DNA of 10,503 nt from Conidiobolus incongruus B7586. Taxonomy: Eukaryota > Entomophthoromycota > Entomophthoromycetes > Entomophthorales > Conidiobolaceae. Location of the stretch: contig JNEM01010127.1 in NCBI GenBank assembly GCA_000697335.1, forward strand, positions 1-10,503, written 5' to 3'. Under the pieces are notes generated by a model, which worked only from the letters and a program-made list of their open reading frames with translations, did not search any database and was not told the origin of the DNA. The translations under genes and the position numbers were made by a program. Numbering within the stretch: the first letter of the stretch is position 1; each line of letters begins with the position of its first letter. This document shows, one piece after another, positions 1 to 8,884 of the stretch.

Positions 1-250
1 GGTTTATGGTTAAGTTTTAAAGATACAAAAATAAAAACCTTTTGATAATCACAATCTGGTTTAAGCATGATTAAATTTAAGTGTAAATTTTAAAATCAAA
101 ATATTTTAATAAAAAAAATAATTAAAATTGAATATATATATATAGTTTGAAAATATTTATTTTCCTATATATTTTATATATATATAATCTTTCAAAACGT
201 ATAATATGTTTGAAAGATCGGAAATTAAAAAATTTGCCATTTCTTAATTT
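1..250 (-). repeat. Dispersed AT-rich repeat, copy C (truncated by window edge)
   Basis: Read on the minus strand, this segment matches two plus-strand segments near 8533-8810 and 8885-9230. Shared landmarks in order are an ATTTCCGAT/ATTTCTGAT block followed by CTTTCAAACATATTA, a GAAA block, an AT-run, TTAAATTTAATCAT, GATTATCAAAAG, a T-rich run and CTTAACCATAAACC. The last of these is shared perfectly with the 8533 copy and is cut by base 1 here. It holds no ORF of note. It lies about 140 bp beyond the stop codon of P450 gene A. The family is not one I recognise. It could be a decayed non-autonomous transposon, or part of a larger duplicated segment, since another copy also lies downstream of gene B. 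Confidence 0.75.
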
Positions 251-393
251 CCATACTAATATCATTTTGAATTATTAAGATATTTCATTAACTGGAAGAT
301 TGTATAATATAAAAAATTATAAAATTATAGTTAATATGAACATATATTTAAATAATAAAAATAACTACTAATAGTACAAATCATTTCAACCAA

Positions 394-1912
394 CTAATAT
401 CTTTTAACCAATTTAACTTTCATCCTATCACCCTTAGGCTTATATAAAAAGTGAAGGACTGGAGTTAATCCTTCGGGCTCATCCAAAGTCATTTTGAATT
501 CTCTAATCAACTTGACTAATACAAGGTAGATTTCGGACCAAGCCAAATCTCTGCCAACGCAACCTCTTGGTCCCATACTAAAAGTCAAAAGCTTACCCTT
601 GTTCTCTTCTCTTTGAGGTCCCAACCAGCGATCGATAATAAATTCTTTAGGATTTTCAAAATAATCAGGATCATGGTGGAATGTTATTACATGGAAATTA
701 ACTGATGTCTATATAATTATTATGTTAATGGTAATTCAATTTGAATTCAATAATAATTCTTACATTTTCCGGAATGAAATGACCATTTATAGTAAGGCCA
801 CCTTTAGGAACTTTCTTAAACATCGATCCAGCAGCAACAGGATGTAATCTCATAGCTTCTAGAATGGTAGCTTCGAGGATTGGAAGATCACTTTTACACT
901 TTTCAACTGTGGCAACTTCTTCAGGGTTGGGGAAAACTGATAAAATTTCATTTTCAACCTTTTCGTACAGATCGGGACGTGCCAAGATTTCATATAAAAT
1001 CCAGGTCAAAGTATTTGCTGTGGTGTCCATACCGGCAAATAATAAAGTCACACATTCATCCACAATTTGAATATCTGATAAGTTTGAACCAGTGGCAGGG
1101 TCTGTAGCATCTATCAAACTTTGTAAAATGTCCTCATTTCTTAAACTTGGATCTTCTCTTCTTGATTTAATGTTCTTAAGAATCATTGGCTCAAATAGAG
1201 TAAGGATAGGATAATTGAATAAAGTGAAAACCGAGGGCCATAATGTTCTCAAAAAGATAAGCAATTGAGTCCATTTCAATTGTTTCATATAGTATTCTGC
1301 CTTTTCACGGTCCAAAATACAGTTGAGGTTTTGGCCAAATACTAACTCGCCAATGACATCGAGAGTACTTCGGTGGAATAAACTATACATATCCAGAGTA
1401 ACCTCATTATCAGATCCCATGCTATCTGTGATGAATTTGGCTAAATGCTCAGAGCCCACTTTATAGATGGTTGGTTCCATACTTGCCAAATTCTTGTTGC
1501 TGAATGCAGGAGCTACCAATCTCTTTCTAACTTGGTGAAAATCTTTTTCAGTGGTGGAAAAAATAGTAGGACCTCTAATGTTAAAGATAAAGTAGCTGTC
1601 GTCCTTAGTGAATTTGTAGGTTAGAAGCCATTTCTTCGCGCTGAGATCGTTCACCAATACCAAATCTTTGCCAATAAGTGCAACGGGACCACATTCCTTG
1701 ACAATATCTAAAAACAATCTAGGGTCGCCTTCAATTTCCTTCCACCATAACTCTAAATGTGCCTTTAAAAGATTTTTGGGCTTTGGTAAATGACTCAAAT
1801 TCGACAAATAAAACGGATAGTATATGTTGCTATAATACCAATATAAAATTCCACCAATAGTTAAAGTTGCACCAATGGTCAACCAGTCAGTGATATTAAA
1901 ACTTTGAAGCAT
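394..1912 (-). CDS. Cytochrome P450 monooxygenase, gene A (two exons, complete, 487 aa)
   Basis: Spliced CDS: exon 1 is 1912-764 (383 codons) and exon 2 is 708-394 (104 codons plus TAG). A phase-0 intron separates them. Class II microsomal P450: a heme-thiolate enzyme that oxidises a small lipophilic substrate with O2 and electrons from P450 reductase. Visible parts: hydrophobic N-terminal anchor at about residues 10-27, a basic/proline hinge LPKPKN (42-47), helix C region HQVRKR (126-131, His in place of the usual Trp), helix I oxygen-activation motif AGMDTT (293-298), helix K ExxR (E352, R355), the PERF-like DRW (409-411) and heme motif FSMGPRGCVG (426-435) with ligand Cys433. All catalytic residues are present and the length is normal. 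The ATG at 1912 gives a proper anchor and lies 82 bp past a TATA box. The nearest relative in the window is gene B; residues 98-297 differ from it at one position only. CYP family and substrate are unknown. Confidence 0.95.
709..763 (-). other. Intron of P450 gene A (55 bp)
   Basis: On the minus strand the intron opens with GTAAGA at 763 and closes with ATATAG ending at 709. A TTAAC at 728-724 is a plausible branch site, about 16 nt before the acceptor. Removing it joins FIPEN to TSVNFHV and restores the region between the ExxR and heme motifs. Without splicing, the frame stops after 12 foreign residues and loses the heme cysteine. The position is identical to the intron of gene B (after codon 383), though the two intron sequences are largely different. 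Confidence 0.93.
1023..1618 (-). repeat. Near-identical inverted block shared with gene B (596 bp, left arm)
   Basis: Base p in gene B corresponds to base 8194 minus p here, without gaps through exon 1. Over 1618-1023 I count only three mismatches against 6576-7171, at 1415, 1215 and 1112. The first and third are synonymous; the second is Asn versus Thr at residue 233. Identity drops at once outside the block. The arms are in opposite orientation and about 5 kb apart. The best explanation is recent gene conversion between the paralogues. Confidence 0.95.
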
Positions 1913-1986
1913 AGCTATAATTATATTTTTTTCACTTTTTCAAATTGAATAAGATTAACTAAAAAATTGATGTTAGCGACTGATCC

Positions 1987-1994
1987 CTTTTATA
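1987..1994 (-). promoter_or_regulatory. TATA box of P450 gene A
   Basis: Minus-strand TATAAAAG at 1994-1987, 82 bp upstream of the start codon at 1912. Gene B has a TATA element at nearly the same distance (76 bp), which supports both calls. In DNA this AT-rich TATA-like strings are common by chance, so the matched position and the trailing G are the main support. Confidence 0.55.
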
Positions 1995-2002
1995 AGTATA
2001 AT

Positions 2003-2017
2003 CCAAAGCATATTTGG
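2003..2017. promoter_or_regulatory. Palindrome CCAAA-N5-TTTGG upstream of the gene A TATA box
   Basis: The 15-bp sequence CCAAAGCATATTTGG is a perfect inverted repeat with 5-bp arms. It sits 9 bp upstream of the gene A TATA box in otherwise C/G-poor DNA. It could be a site for a dimeric transcription factor. No counterpart is visible at the same place before gene B. Function is inferred from position and symmetry only. Confidence 0.3.
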
Positions 2018-4070
2018 TCCTAAAAATGAATATCATAATGACACCAGCAACTTGCTATTTGATCTCTTTTAAAATTATAATACCGAAATAATGAATCTAA
2101 GGCATCCAATTTGTTAATTTCAAAGCTTGTGACAGGCATTTTAATCAAATTTAATAGTACAAACAATTGTAATTTAATCAATTACTAATTTGAGTTATGA
2201 AATTATATTTTCCCGATAATCAAATTTGTGTATTAGGTATTTAATATTCACAATTCTACTATTTTGGTAAATTTTATAGTAGGTGATGTCAATGCTAATA
2301 CAATTTAATTAATTGATTTGTATTAGAAATATTTATTATTCTAAAATTTTTTAATAATTTAGTGATTGAATACAGATAAGATTATTTTGAGAGAGATAGA
2401 TATTAAATAATAATATTCTAATTATATAATTTACTCCTATAACTAATTTATAATATTTTAAAATATATATTAACAGCTTCAAAATTAAACTATTTAAAAA
2501 TGTGCATTGTAGCCATTTTATATTTTAACCATTTCGAAGATTTTTTGAAAAAAAATTATAATAGATCTAACTATTAGCATATATCAATCATGTAATCTTG
2601 ATTATAAATTACAACATAATATTAAAGTGATTATATGCTAATTAAAACTGATGATGAATAGTTAATTTCTATATTTAAATTTCACAATTTTTGGTTAATT
2701 TTATATTTAAAATTAAAAATGATAAGGATTATAAAAAGAAAGAATAAATTTTGCATAATTTCTAGAATTTTTACTAATAATGAAATTCAGGTAATATTAA
2801 ATAAAAATTCTTAAAATTAACTAAAAAATTATCAAATAATTCAATAACAATTTTGGTTTATTAAATTTTATATATGTTTGATGAAATTTGGTAATTGATC
2901 TATTAGTAGTTAAATAAAACTTAAATTTATTTAATTCAACGCTTTTAGTAATATTTTTTAATTTACTGGTATGAATTTTTAATATCAAAATGATCGGAAT
3001 AAATCACTCATTATTCTATAGTTAAAAAATAAACTAATTAAATAAATATTAAAAGTATTTGTACAATATTATATCTAACTGCTTTCATTATTATTATTCT
3101 CTATAAATTTTTAATTAAAGCAATATTTGCATTTAAAAATTTAATATTTAATCACAATCTAACTATGTATATTATAACCATTATTATAATAAATATTCAT
3201 TTTCAATGAAATCACAAGATATTAAATATGTCTAAGATGTATGAGTTATATATTTTTGCCTTTTTATTATGACTAATGATTTAAGTATTTTTGCAATAAT
3301 ATTACCGTATAAATACAACAATATTTGAATCCAGATTAACAATAAGTTTAAAATTACAATTTATTTATTACCTACTAATGTATGTTAATTACTGTATTTT
3401 AGTTATATAATATATTGTTTGAATTTGAGAAGTAAAAAATTTTACATTTTTTGTTTTAATTAACACTTCTATAAAAACTAATTAAATATAACAAATATAT
3501 ATATATGAATTTATTTTATTATTTGATAAATCCTTAATGAATATAAACATGAACCATTAGAAATAATATAATAACCAAGTCGTGATATTAACGTTAGTGA
3601 ATTACGATATTTCATCTAATGAATACACCAAACAATATAAATATATAGACTTTTTCAATAAACTGTATATTACTAAGGTATATAGGTAATTCATTAATAA
3701 TTCATAATAATAATCAATAGTATGAGTATATTCTTTAAAAGATTTAAATTAGTATTAATATTATTAACAAAACGTGGATGATATACTTGATTTTATACAT
3801 TTTTTAAATACACAATAATTATTTGATATACATATTTTAGGAATCTGATAAACTCATATTAAATTCAAATTAGTATGATTTCAAAATCATTTTTACCATT
3901 AATTGATATGTAATGATAACACTATATTTGAAGTGTTGATTATTAATATATAAAACATCTATCGATATTTTAAAAATGAAATATAAATATAATACTATCC
4001 AGTAGGTCATACTCTCAACTATTATATTTAATTTATATTATATTTGATTGAATAATTGCAATATTTAATT

Positions 4071-4104
4071 AAGCTGAATATTATTATCCAGCAATATTCG
4101 GCTT
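4071..4104. repeat. Inverted repeat, 12-bp arms, 10-nt loop
   Basis: AAGCTGAATATT (4071-4082) faces AATATTCGGCTT (4093-4104). The arms pair over 12 positions with one mismatch that would be a G-U wobble in RNA. There is no T-run placed as in a terminator and no neighbouring gene. A TATA-like GTATAAATA follows near 4135. Purpose unknown. Confidence 0.5.
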
Positions 4105-5829
4105 ATCAAAATTGGTATACCCTCTAAATCTTATGTATAAATAACTGCAACCAATTTTAAGTAAATAATAAGCTATAAACTCCTTTGTTTGTTAATTGGG
4201 TATTAAAATTTGTAAAATAGTGTAAATATTGAATAATGAATATATTTCATTTTATTTTTTAAATTAATGGTTTTAAAGTAAGATATTATATATATGAATA
4301 AATTATATAGCAAAAAAATTAAATCTAAAGCTTATAGTGAATTCATAATAATGATAGATGGTTTATATTAATAACAATGGTTATATCTTATTTGTATGGC
4401 TCAAATTTTTTTAGAATTTGATATTTTAATAAATTTTAATAGGCTTGAAGATTACTTGACTAATGATTTTGATCAGTAATTTGGTTATAATTTATCATTA
4501 ATTTACTATTACGTTTTATTACACTAAATATTCGAATTGGAGTATTATTCTAAACTTATACAGGTTTTTGAAATAAATTTATTAAAACCCTAAAAATCAT
4601 TTAAATTATTGATACTTTAAAATGATTTATAATCATTGATATGTTAAACATTTTTAATGCAGTAAATTTTAAGTTTTGATTGAATTTTAATTGAAAATTT
4701 CAAATATTGTTCGCAATGTTTATAGAATGGGTAAACTGATTATGCTAATATATTCAATGATATTTTTATATCTAATAACAATTTTATTAATATTTAAGAT
4801 ATTTTGTCAGATATTTGGGTCTGTGATATTTAATATTCAAAATGAACTTAGTCACATTACCGGAAAAAATCATTGTTCCTTTTGTGATAAATACTTGGGC
4901 AAAAAATAATTTACTGGTAATATAAATTGAATTGCTAATATCCTGATTTTTTTAAAATTTTTTTATTGAATAGAAGTTAAATTGTTCAAAATCCTGGAAT
5001 GGTAATAAATTTAATATTCTTTAATTGGAATAATATAATAAAACTTCATCTTATTATATTCAAAAAGTTATAGTATATCGATTCCATATTAATTTGAAAA
5101 GTATCTTTTTCAATTTATATTTCAACACAATTTAATTATTCATAATGTGATCTTTTAATTTCTTTGGTTCAGTATTAGATTTACTTGAAATTTCATATTA
5201 ATTACTATAAAAAGTTATTTAAAATTATCTGAAAACAAAAATCATACAGTAAATTAAAATACATGAATAACTAAACTGATCTTATTCATATTTGAAAATA
5301 TAAGCTTTTATTAATCTCAAATTGCAAAAAGATATAAATGAATATTTTATCTATAGAGTTTGGTGTATTCATATTATATTTCATAATTAGGAACATAATA
5401 AATCTATATTAATTACTAAGCTATAATTGATAGCATTGATCTCAAAGATCAATTATTCAATTTAATGTTAATAAAATGATACTAATCAAGAAATAAATTA
5501 CGATTTTCAGAATGAAATATCTTTGATATATGTACTATATACAAAATTATTAAAACTTAGAATAAAATAGTAACTCTAAACTAAATATTTATCATTTTTT
5601 AATATAGCATATATTATTGAATCTTAGTAATGTATAACTAATATTTATTCTAATAAATCCAATCAAAAAAATTAGATTCAAGATTAAATTATCTTGAGCG
5701 ATCTAAATTTAATAAATCTATATCATATAAAGTGATTAGTAATATTACATATAATTGTACTTGCCAAGATTATTAAAATTGTTGAAATTTTAAAAAAAAA
5801 TTTTTAAATAAATTATTCAATCTATTTTC

Positions 5830-5899
5830 ATCAATAGAATTAATAAAAATTAATTTAAATATTTTTATATTTAAATTAATTTTTTTTCAATCAATAGAA
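5830..5899. repeat. Perfect 18-bp hairpin flanked by 10-bp direct repeats
   Basis: Left arm 5845-5862 and right arm 5867-5884 are exact reverse complements around a TTTT loop. The hairpin block is bracketed by the exact 10-mer ATCAATAGAA at 5830-5839 and 5890-5899. A palindrome between short direct repeats is what a tiny inverted-repeat insertion with a target-site duplication would leave. The insert is only 50 bp and entirely AT-rich, so slippage during replication is a fair alternative. It lies about 380 bp upstream of gene B. Confidence 0.6.
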
Positions 5900-6060
5900 C
5901 AATCCTAATAGGCTGCGTTATTATGACGATATCTTACTTAAATTCAAATGTCACTAGGAAAAATTATATATCCTGCTCTAGGGATACATTCCATGGCGAA
6001 ATTCATAGATTTTGGGATAAATTAGGAAATTGAGAGTTGATTAAAATAACAAGTTATTAA

Positions 6061-6071
6061 TCGATGATCGA
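6061..6071. promoter_or_regulatory. Palindrome TCGAT-G-ATCGA upstream of gene B
   Basis: A perfect 11-bp inverted repeat around a single central base. It lies in a short patch with three CpGs in 15 bp (through AAACG at 6071-6075), which is unusual in this window. It is about 145 bp upstream of the gene B TATA box and absent from the gene A promoter. It may be a dimeric regulator site; this rests on symmetry, composition and position alone. Confidence 0.3.
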
Positions 6072-6203
6072 AACGTGATTTTAAAATGAATATTTTATCT
6101 AAATTAAGGTTTCAAGAAACTAAAAAATTCAAATAGTGAATTAGGTGATGATGAGTTGGATATTAAAATTAGCATACATTGGAATGCATTATCCTTTAAT
6201 AAC

Positions 6204-6213
6204 TATATAAAGG
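6204..6213 (+). promoter_or_regulatory. TATA box of P450 gene B
   Basis: TATATAAAGG ends a relatively G/C-richer upstream region (about 5900-6200). Its TATAAA core begins at 6206, 76 bp upstream of the start codon at 6282. The mirrored TATA of gene A sits 82 bp from its start. The remaining upstream DNA of the two genes shows no obvious alignment by eye, so their regulation has probably diverged. Confidence 0.55.
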
Positions 6214-6281
6214 ATTGGGTTTTCATGAGATTCAAATACAAAAAATTGTAACGTAATCAATATTGAAAATCAGTTAATCCA

Positions 6282-7796
6282 ATGCAATCAACTATAACTT
6301 TAATGGACTGTTTGTCATTCTCTGCAGTATTAGCCATCGCAGGAGTTAGTTTTTGGTATTACACAAATATTTACCATCCATTCTACTTGTCGAAGTTGAG
6401 TCATTTACCAAAGCCTAAGAATCCATTCTTCTCGTATTTGGAACTCTTGTGGAAGGAAATTACAGGAGATCCAGGACTATATTTGGATATTGTTAAAGAG
6501 CATGGGTCAGTTGCAGTGGTTGGCAAAGATTCGGTGCTGGTGAACGATCTCAGCGCGAGGAAATGGCTCCTCACTTACAAATTCACTAAGGACGACAGCT
6601 ACTTTATCTTTAACATTAGAGGTCCTACTATTTTTTCCACCACTGAAAAAGATTTTCACCAAGTTAGAAAGAGATTGGTAGCTCCTGCATTCAGCAACAA
6701 GAATTTGGCAAGTATGGAACCAACCATCTATAAAGTGGGCTCTGAGCATTTAGCCAAATTCATCACAGATAGCATGGGGTCTGATAATGAGGTTACTCTG
6801 GATATGTATAGTTTATTCCACCGAAGTACTCTCGATGTCATTGGCGAGTTAGTATTTGGCCAAAACCTCAACTGTATTTTGGACCGTGAAAAGGCAGAAT
6901 ACTATATGAAACAATTGAAATGGACTCAATTGCTTATCTTTTTGAGAACATTATGGCCCTCGGTTTTCACTTTATTCACTTATCCTATCCTTACTCTATT
7001 TGAGCCAATGATTCTTAAGAACATTAAATCAAGAAGAGAAGATCCAAGTTTAAGAAATGAGGACATTTTACAAAGTTTGATCGATGCTACAGACCCTGCC
7101 ACTGGTTCAAACTTATCAGATATTCAAATTGTGGATGAATGTGTGACTTTATTATTTGCCGGTATGGACACTACAGCAAATACTTTAACTTGGGTTTTGT
7201 ACGAAATTTTAAACCATCCCCAACTGTATGAAAAAATTGAGAATGAAATCTTAGCCGCTTTTCCAGATCCTGACCAAGTTGCCACAGTTGAAAAGTGTAA
7301 AAGTGATCTTCCAATCTTCGAAGCTACTGTTCTAGAAGCTATGAGACTACATCCTGTTGCTGGTGGTCCCATGTTTAAGAAAGTTCCTCAAGGTGGTGTT
7401 ACTCTCGATGGCCATTTCATCCCCGAAGATGTAAGTTTAACATCTATTTAGCTAATATTTTTCTCATATATTTTATTTTAGACATCGGTTATTTTCCACG
7501 TATATACATACCACCTCGATCCACATTATTTTGAAAATCCCAAGGAATTTATTGTTGATCGTTGGTTAGGACCAGAAAGAGAGGAGAATAAGAGCAAATT
7601 ATTGACATTCAGTATGGGCCCCCGAGGCTGCGTTGGCAGAGATTTGGCATGGTCTGAAATTTATCTAGTATTGGTCAAGTTGATTAGAGAATTCAAAATG
7701 AGTTTGGATGAGCCCCAAGGATTGACCCCAATGCTTCACTTTTTATATAAGCCTAGAGAAGATAGGATGAAAGTTAAATTCGTTAAAAGATATTAA
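6282..7796 (+). CDS. Cytochrome P450 monooxygenase, gene B (two exons, complete, 487 aa)
   Basis: Spliced CDS: exon 1 is 6282-7430 (383 codons) and exon 2 is 7482-7796 (104 codons plus TAA), with a phase-0 intron. It is a microsomal P450 of the same subfamily as gene A. Features: N-terminal membrane anchor at about residues 10-27, hinge LPKPKN (42-47), helix C HQVRKR (126-131), helix I AGMDTT (293-298) with the acid-alcohol pair D296/T297, helix K E352 and R355, PERF-like DRW (409-411), and heme motif FSMGPRGCVG (426-435) with Cys433. Every core P450 element is intact, so an active enzyme is expected. Against gene A the first 100 residues are about 65% identical, residues 98-297 almost identical, residues 298-383 about 78% and exon 2 about 87%. 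Substrate and CYP family cannot be assigned. The redox partner is not in the window. Confidence 0.95.
6576..7171 (+). repeat. Near-identical inverted block shared with gene A (596 bp, right arm)
   Basis: This is the partner of 1023-1618. The only mismatches are at 6779, 6979 and 7082. Upstream, 86 of 294 coding bases differ. Downstream, 46 of 259 differ up to the intron and 50 of 315 in exon 2 (hand counts). The left border lies at 6575/6576 and the right at 7171/7172, just inside the helix I codons. Confidence 0.95.
7431..7481 (+). other. Intron of P450 gene B (51 bp)
   Basis: It starts GTAAGT at 7431 and ends TTTTAG at 7481, with CTAAT at 7452-7456 as a likely branch site. Splicing joins FIPED to TSVIFHV in phase 0 and yields a normal P450 C-terminus. 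Retention would add six residues and then a stop, losing the heme ligand. It lies at the same codon boundary as the intron in gene A, which is evidence for common descent of the two genes. Confidence 0.95.
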
Positions 7797-8530
7797 TATT
7801 CGCAAAATGTTTGAAATACCTATTATTTAAATTATTTTATTGAGCATAATATATTTATATATTAAATATCAATATAATTCTCTTTGTTGTTAGATTTAAG
7901 TAATAATATAACCTCTATTAATATTGAAGATAAAAATAATGTAATTGGGAAGTTTGTTGTATTTCAAAATTAATTACCCACCTAAACTTGATAGTTAAAC
8001 TAGTATTATATCTATTTATATGTTGTCTTTGTCAATCTATAGTTAAAGGATAATTTTTATTAGATATATCATTCACTGAATCAACTATTTAAATTCAAAA
8101 AGTGATAAAGATAGAAGGAAGTTTTTTTGGATATTTCGTTAAAATATCTTAATAATAAGTTTTGAGATATATTGTCCAAATATATTAAAAGAGAAGTTTA
8201 ATAGATAATTTACTAAATTATATTACAAGCATTTTTCTAGCAATAGCTTTTAAATTATAAAACATATTATAAAAAACATTAAGTTAAATATATTTAATAT
8301 TTATATATATCTTAATTTTTTAAAAATATTGATATAACAGGAAATCAAAGCTATAATAGCTGTAAATAATGTCTTATTTTCAATTAAATAAAATATTTTA
8401 GTTGAAATCATATATTATATCAATAATAATTTGTGTTTTAATTTTATCTGATAATATATCAATAATAGCATAAAATTAAATTTATTTAAGCTTTAAAATC
8501 ACTTGTTACTAGTTTTTAATATTAACTCAA
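7797..8530. other. AT-rich 3' flank of gene B, no gene seen
   Basis: Some 730 bp with no ORF of note and no RNA gene. The first 60 bases after the stop share short patches (such as TTGAAAT followed by TATTA and TTATT) with the region just past the gene A stop. That hints that the original duplication included some 3' flank, but the match is weak. I see no clear terminator or poly(A) consensus beyond what such AT-rich DNA gives by chance. Confidence 0.6.
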
Positions 8531-8532
8531 AA

Positions 8533-8810
8533 AGAAATGATATTTTTTTATTTCTAATTTTTCAAATTTATTGGTAGTTTCGAGAAATTAATTATATAAA
8601 AAATATATAAGAAATAATATTTTAAATATATATTTAAAAATTTAAAGTTAAATTTAATCATATTTAAATTAAATTATGATTATCAAAAGTTTTTATTTTA
8701 GAATTATAAAAACTTAACCATAAACCTTATAAAATCATTTAAAATTTATACAACATATATAAATATAATACTGTATTTAAATCTATTTTTTATTATTAAA
8801 TTTATTATTT
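8533..8810 (+). repeat. Dispersed AT-rich repeat, copy A
   Basis: It aligns with 1-250 (inverted) and with 8885-9230 (direct). Landmarks: ATTTCTAATTTTTCAAA (from 8550), a TTTCGAGAAATTAA block, TTAAATTTAATCAT (near 8650), GATTATCAAAAG at 8678-8689 and CTTAACCATAAACC just after 8710. It then runs on into a TCATTTAAAATTTATAC stretch that copy B shares. No coding capacity is left. The ends are approximate because both edges fade into AT-rich DNA. The family is unknown. Confidence 0.75.
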
Positions 8811-8884
8811 TAATATTAATAAAGATATTATTTAAAAAATATTTAAATCAAAAAAATAAATTTTTATATTTATTATCTTAAATT

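Larger units (their letters stand above)
2018..6060. other. Gene-free AT-rich spacer between the divergent P450 genes
   Basis: About 4 kb of AT-rich DNA with stops dense in all frames. I find no protein similarity, tRNA, rRNA or recognisable element in it. The longest open stretch is about 60 codons from the ATG at 4727 and looks like chance. The notable structures are a 12-bp stem at 4071-4104 and a perfect 18-bp hairpin at 5845-5884. From about 5900 onward G and C become more frequent, which marks the promoter side of gene B. The length is large for a shared divergent promoter, so the two genes probably have independent control regions at either end. Confidence 0.7.

Noticed and set aside
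394-624. Short C-terminal open frame read as its own gene
   Set aside because: It is the 3' part of exon 2 of P450 gene A; it carries the heme motif but only makes sense after splicing to 764-1912.
864-1107. Two antisense open frames over gene A, and similar ones over gene B (6507-6749, 7124-7372)
   Set aside because: They are shadows of the conserved P450 coding sequence; the same antisense peptide recurs in both genes because the DNA is near identical there.
725-1912. Gene A as a single-exon 395-aa protein lacking the heme cysteine
   Set aside because: The last 12 residues come from intron sequence. A GT-AG intron at 763-709 restores the conserved C-terminus and matches gene B exactly.
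4727-4909. Open frame of 60 codons from ATG (72 from a TTG at 4691), hydrophobic with a CxxC near the end
   Set aside because: Its Phe/Ile/Leu/Tyr/Lys-rich content is what AT-rich DNA yields by chance. No family is recognisable, and no splice-extended exons or clear promoter support it.
5993-6025. Ten-codon frame ATG GCG AAA ... TAG upstream of gene B as a regulatory uORF
   Set aside because: It lies upstream of the TATA box at 6204, so it should not be in the gene B transcript.
1023-7171. Inverted repeat arms as terminal repeats of a transposon
   Set aside because: The arms are internal coding segments of two P450 genes, with no target duplication and no transposase between them.
7602-7796. 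Short plus-strand open frame with a heme motif read as its own gene
   Set aside because: It is the end of exon 2 of gene B, in frame from 7482 after removal of the 51-bp intron.
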